A stretch of 64,000 nucleotides of DNA from the NCBI RefSeq assembly GCF_040892615.1, contig NZ_JBFRYC010000002.1, positions 124,001-188,000 of the forward strand. Direction: 5' to 3'. The position numbers and the translations under genes are program-made. A model generated the notes under the pieces. It did not search any database. It worked only from the letters and a program-made list of their open reading frames with translations, and was not told the DNA's origin. Shown piece after piece: positions 60,521-64,000 of the stretch (position 1 is its first letter; each line of letters opens with the position of its first letter). This stretch comes from Thioclava arctica. Lineage in GTDB: Bacteria > Pseudomonadota > Alphaproteobacteria > Rhodobacterales > Rhodobacteraceae.

Positions 60521-63352
60521 TCACTCCGCCGCGTAGGCCTCCACTGGCGGACAGATACAGATCAGGTTGCGATCGCCAAAGACGTTATCGACGCGCCCCA
60601 CGGGTGGCCAATATTTATCGACCCGGAACGCGCCTGCCGGAAAACACCCGGCCTCGCGCGAATAGACCCGATCCCAATCGGCCACGAGATCTTCGACCGT
60701 ATGGGGGGCGTGGCGCAGCGGGCTGTCCTCGGCGGCGATCTCTCCTGCCTCCACCGCCGCGATCTCGTCACGGATCGCCAGAAGGGCGGTGATAAAGCGG
60801 TCGATCTCGGCCTTGGTTTCGCTTTCGGTCGGCTCTACCATCAAGGTGCCTGCCACGGGCCAAGACATGGTGGGGGCGTGAAACCCGTTGTCGATCAGGC
60901 GCTTGGCGATGTCATCAACGCTCACGCCCACCTCAGCAAATTTGCGCGTGTCCAGAATGCACTCATGCGCCACCCGGCCCCGATTGCCCATGAACAAGAT
61001 CGGATAGGCCGATTTCAGCCGCGCCGCGATATAGTTCGCGTTCAAGATTGCGACGCGCGTGGCTTGCGTCAGCCCCGCCCCGCCCATCATCAGGCAATAA
61101 GCCCATGAAATCAGCAAGATCGAGGCCGATCCGTAAGGCGCCGCACTCACCGCGCCAGTGCCCTCACCCGTCTCGCTATGCCCCGGCAGATAGGGGGCCA
61201 GATGCGCGCGCACGCCAATCGGGCCCATGCCGGGACCACCGCCGCCATGCGGGATCGCAAAGGTCTTGTGCAGGTTGAGGTGGCTCACATCGCCGCCGAT
61301 CTCGCCGGGTTTCACCAGCCCTACCAGCGCGTTCATATTGGCCCCGTCGATATAGACCTGACCGCCGTGTTCATGGGTGATCTCGCAGACCCGCTTCACC
61401 GTTTCCTCAAACACGCCATGCGTCGAGGGATAGGTGATCATGCAGGCCGCAAGTTTCGCGCCGGCAGCCTTGGCCTTGGCCTCGAAATCCTCAAGATCCA
61501 CGTCGCCATTGGGCGCGGAATTGACTACGACCACCTGCATCCCCGCCATCTGGGCAGAGGCCGGGTTGGTGCCATGCGCCGACATCGGAATGAGGCAGAT
61601 ATCGCGCTGATCATCGCCATTGGCACGATGATAGGCCGAGATCGTCAACAGCCCCGCATATTCGCCCTGCGCGCCCGAATTAGGCTGCATGGAGAACGCA
61701 TCATAGCCAGTGATTTCGCACAGCTTCTCGGTCAGATCGGAAATGGCCTCGTGATAGCCCGCCGCCTGATCGGCAGGCACGAACGGATGCAGCGATCCGA
61801 ATTCCGGCCATGTCAGCGGCATCATCTCGGCGGCCGCATTCAATTTCATCGTGCACGAGCCCAGCGGAATCATCGCCCGGTCCAGCGCCAGATCGCGATC
61901 CGACAGGCGGCGCATGTAGCGCATCATCTCGGACTCGGCGCGGTTCATGTGAAACACCGGATGGGTCAGGTAATCGCTGGCGCGTAGCATCGCCTCGGGC
62001 ACGCCCAGCGCGCCCAGATCACCGGGGGTCTCGGTGATCCCGAACGCATCCAAAAGCCGCGTCACGATGCCCGCATCGGTGGTCTCGTCGATGGAGATGC
62101 CCACGCGGTCACGCCCGACCTTGCGCAGGTTGATGCCGCGATGACGGGCCGCGGCCATGATCCCCTGCTGGCCCACGCCGACCTTGACGGTGAGCGTGTC
62201 GAAAAACGCCTCTGGCTCAACCACAGCGCCCGCATCACGCAGCGCCTGCGCAAGCTGCGTGGTGGTGAAATGCACGCGCTCGGCAATCGCGCGCAGCCCC
62301 ATCGGCCCGTGAAACACCGCGTAAAAGCTGGCCATCACCGCCAACAACGCCTGCGCGGTGCAAACATTCGAAGTCGCTTTTTCGCGGCGGATATGCTGCT
62401 CGCGGGTTTGCAACGACAACCGATAAGCGCGGTTGCCATGGGAATCGACCGAGACCCCCACGATCCGGCCCGGCATCGCGCGTTTCATATCATCGCGACA
62501 CGCCATAAAGGCAGCATGCGGCCCGCCATAGCCCATCTGCACACCAAAACGCTGCGCCGAGCCGACCGCGATGTCAGCCCCCATCGCGCCGGGTTCCTTC
62601 AGCAGGCACAGCGCCAGCAGATCGGTGGCCATGATTGCCACGGCCTTGGCCCCATGCAGCGCCTCGCATTGGGCGGTGAAATCACGCACATGGCCATAGG
62701 TGCCGGGATATTGGAAAATCGCGCCGAACACCTGATCGGCGACCAGATCATCGGCCGCGCCCACGATCACCTCGATGCCCAAGGGCTGGGCGCGGGTCTG
62801 GATCACGCCAATCGTCTGGGGATGACAGTTTTCATCAACAAAGAACGCGGTCGCCTTGGATTTTGCGACGCGCTGCGCCATCGCCATCGCCTCGGCCGCC
62901 GCCGTCGCCTCATCGAGCAGCGAAGCATTGGCCACCGGCAGCCCGGTCAGGTCCGACACCATCGTCTGAAAGTTCAACAGAGCCTCAAGACGCCCCTGCG
63001 CGATCTCGGGCTGATAGGGCGTGTAGGCGGTATACCAAGCCGGGTTTTCAAGAATATTCCGCTGGATCGCGGGCGGCGTGACCGTGCCGTAATAGCCCTG
63101 CCCAATCAGGCTGACCATCACGCGGTTTTTCTTGGCCACCTCTTCCATCTTTTGCAGCAGCGCATATTCGGTGAGCGGCGCCCAGCTAAGCGGCTGCGCC
63201 TGACGGATGGATTTGGGCACTGTCTCATCGATCAGCGCCTCAAGATCGCGCGCCCCCACGGCCTTGAGCATCTCGGTCATCTCGTCTGGCGACGGCCCGA
63301 TATGGCGGCGATTGGCGAAATCATAGGTGTCATAGGTCGTGGGGGTAAACAT
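60521..63352 (-). CDS. gcvP: Glycine dehydrogenase (decarboxylating), P protein
   Basis: The 943-residue protein is a full-length single-chain P protein with FANRRHIGPSPDEMTEML at the start, two homologous halves, and the PLP-binding Lys in HLNLHKTFAIPHGGGGPG (C-terminal half). It decarboxylates glycine and passes the aminomethyl group to GcvH. It lies five bases after gcvH in the order gcvT-gcvH-gcvP. Confidence 0.96.
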   Translation of the reverse strand: MFTPTTYDTYDFANRRHIGPSPDEMTEMLKAVGARDLEALIDETVPKSIRQAQPLSWAPLTEYALLQKMEEVAKKNRVMVSLIGQGYYGTVTPPAIQRNILENPAWYTAYTPYQPEIAQGRLEALLNFQTMVSDLTGLPVANASLLDEATAAAEAMAMAQRVAKSKATAFFVDENCHPQTIGVIQTRAQPLGIEVIVGAADDLVADQVFGAIFQYPGTYGHVRDFTAQCEALHGAKAVAIMATDLLALCLLKEPGAMGADIAVGSAQRFGVQMGYGGPHAAFMACRDDMKRAMPGRIVGVSVDSHGNRAYRLSLQTREQHIRREKATSNVCTAQALLAVMASFYAVFHGPMGLRAIAERVHFTTTQLAQALRDAGAVVEPEAFFDTLTVKVGVGQQGIMAAARHRGINLRKVGRDRVGISIDETTDAGIVTRLLDAFGITETPGDLGALGVPEAMLRASDYLTHPVFHMNRAESEMMRYMRRLSDRDLALDRAMIPLGSCTMKLNAAAEMMPLTWPEFGSLHPFVPADQAAGYHEAISDLTEKLCEITGYDAFSMQPNSGAQGEYAGLLTISAYHRANGDDQRDICLIPMSAHGTNPASAQMAGMQVVVVNSAPNGDVDLEDFEAKAKAAGAKLAACMITYPSTHGVFEETVKRVCEITHEHGGQVYIDGANMNALVGLVKPGEIGGDVSHLNLHKTFAIPHGGGGPGMGPIGVRAHLAPYLPGHSETGEGTGAVSAAPYGSASILLISWAYCLMMGGAGLTQATRVAILNANYIAARLKSAYPILFMGNRGRVAHECILDTRKFAEVGVSVDDIAKRLIDNGFHAPTMSWPVAGTLMVEPTESETKAEIDRFITALLAIRDEIAAVEAGEIAAEDSPLRHAPHTVEDLVADWDRVYSREAGCFPAGAFRVDKYWPPVGRVDNVFGDRNLICICPPVEAYAAE

Positions 63353-63357
63353 GAGGA

Positions 63358-63717
63358 TTATCCGATAAATTCGATGTAGGCGGCCTCGTCCATGAAGCCA
63401 TCAAGTGCGGATTGGTCGGCCAGTTTCATCTTGAAAAACCAAGCCTTGCCCAGCGGATCTTCGTTCACGAGGCCCGGATTGTCGGCCAGATCCTCGTTGA
63501 TCTCAACGATCTCGCCATCCAGCGGCGCGGCGATATCAGAGGCCGCCTTGACGCTTTCGATGACGCAAATCTCATCGCCTTGCGACACTTCGGTCCCGGC
63601 ATCGGGCAATTCGACGAAAACAACATCGCCCAGCTGCTCGCTGGCATGTTCGGTGATGCCGACGATCACAAGATCGCCCTCAACCTTGAGCCATTCATGG
63701 TCTTGCGTGAATTTCAT
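63358..63717 (-). CDS. gcvH: Glycine cleavage system H protein
   Basis: The 119-residue protein has TQDHEWLKVEGD, GITEHASEQLGDVVFVELP and the lipoyl-lysine motif IESVKAASD (K57). It carries the aminomethyl group between P, T and L proteins. It is 24 bp after gcvT and five bases before gcvP. Confidence 0.97.
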   Translation of the reverse strand: MKFTQDHEWLKVEGDLVIVGITEHASEQLGDVVFVELPDAGTEVSQGDEICVIESVKAASDIAAPLDGEIVEINEDLADNPGLVNEDPLGKAWFFKMKLADQSALDGFMDEAAYIEFIG

Positions 63718-63741
63718 TCTCGGTCTCCCTCGTGGTCTTTT

Positions 63742-64000
63742 TCAGCGTTTGTAGGTAGTGGGTTGGAAGGGCATCGGCGCGATAACAGCGGGCAGACGTT
63801 TGCCGCGCACCTCGCCATAAACGATTGTGCCCTCAGTCAGCTCGCTGGGCAGATAGGCCATCGCCATCGGCGCCGCAATCGAGGGGCCAAAGCCGCCCGA
63901 AGTGACGGTGCCAATCGGCGCGCCACCCTCGGCATCAGCGAAAATTTGAACGCCTTCGCGCATCGGCGCACGGCCTTCGGGGCGCAACCCGACGCGCTTG
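63742..64000 (-). CDS. gcvT: Aminomethyltransferase (T protein), C-terminal part
   Basis: The 85 residues seen (KRVGLRPEGRAPMREG, TSGGFGPSIAAPMAMAYLP, VYGEVRGKRLPAVIAPMPF and final YKR) are the C-terminal barrel of GcvT, with the TSGGF-GP motif. The start lies beyond the right edge. The gene is first of the visible gcvTHP set. Any glycine riboswitch would be upstream of it and is not in this window. Confidence 0.94.
   Translation of the reverse strand, partial: KRVGLRPEGRAPMREGVQIFADAEGGAPIGTVTSGGFGPSIAAPMAMAYLPSELTEGTIVYGEVRGKRLPAVIAPMPFQPTTYKR

Overview
This window is about 62-64% GC chromosomal DNA of an alphaproteobacterium, most likely Rhodobacteraceae (Roseobacter/Rhodobacter group). 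The evidence is the gene content: membrane urate hydroxylase PuuD with UraH, a phaZ-phaC-phaP-phaR polyhydroxyalkanoate cluster with CTGC-N3-GCAG operators, an NDUFS4-like complex I accessory protein, a GAAC-N7-GAAC type SOS box, TRAP transporters, and an alternative N-type ATP synthase. Nothing indicates a prophage, plasmid or IS element, and I found no tRNA, rRNA or CRISPR.

Layout. 1-870: purine catabolism (puuD partial, uraH). 1007-4503: a tightly overlapping operon of a PlcP-like phospholipase C, a ceramide-glucosyltransferase-like enzyme, a DedA protein and a GT2 glycosyltransferase, preceded by a PHO-box-like array; it looks like a phosphate-starvation membrane-lipid remodelling operon. 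4541-5959: an orphan Lpd-like flavoprotein. 5956-6752: gene debris (BKACE fragment, class III aminotransferase fragment, inverted copy of a piece of dgt). 6987-13695: housekeeping and stress genes (YiiX-like, DUF1003, IscA-like, dgt, OsmC, xth, AhpD-like, two alpha/beta hydrolases, one lacking its catalytic Ser). 13697-18235: PHA storage cluster. 18395-25989: thrS, csp, lolCD, CIA30-like and Crp-family genes. 26179-32684 (minus): complete N-ATPase operon atpD-C-Q-R-B-E-F-A-G. 32896-35941: MacAB/LolCDE-like export system. 36035-39767: a NemR-like TetR regulator with two matching operators and an electrophile-detoxification set (YqhD, CurA-like, DJ-1-like).

39815-49095 is the most unusual region. 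Two divergent, translationally coupled units encode a glycosyltransferase, a sulfotransferase-like protein, a sulfatase with an RTX-like C-terminus and no signal peptide, a formylglycine-generating enzyme (FGE) with its Cys pair intact, and three paralogous Ser-Asp-His alpha/beta-hydrolase-like proteins, one fused to a large uncharacterised domain. FGE would activate the sulfatase Cys in the cytoplasm, and the RTX tail suggests type I secretion. The paralogous hydrolases that embrace both FGE and sulfatase are unexplained and are my best candidate for an undescribed system.

49139-64000: DEAD-box helicase, MYG1-like protein, NDUFS4-like protein, uvrB behind SOS boxes, an NYN-ribonuclease pseudogene, rhodanese, YdcF-like and small membrane proteins, a TRAP transporter (dctPQM) and the glycine cleavage genes gcvP, gcvH and gcvT (partial). 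All assignments come from reading motifs by eye; no database search was run.
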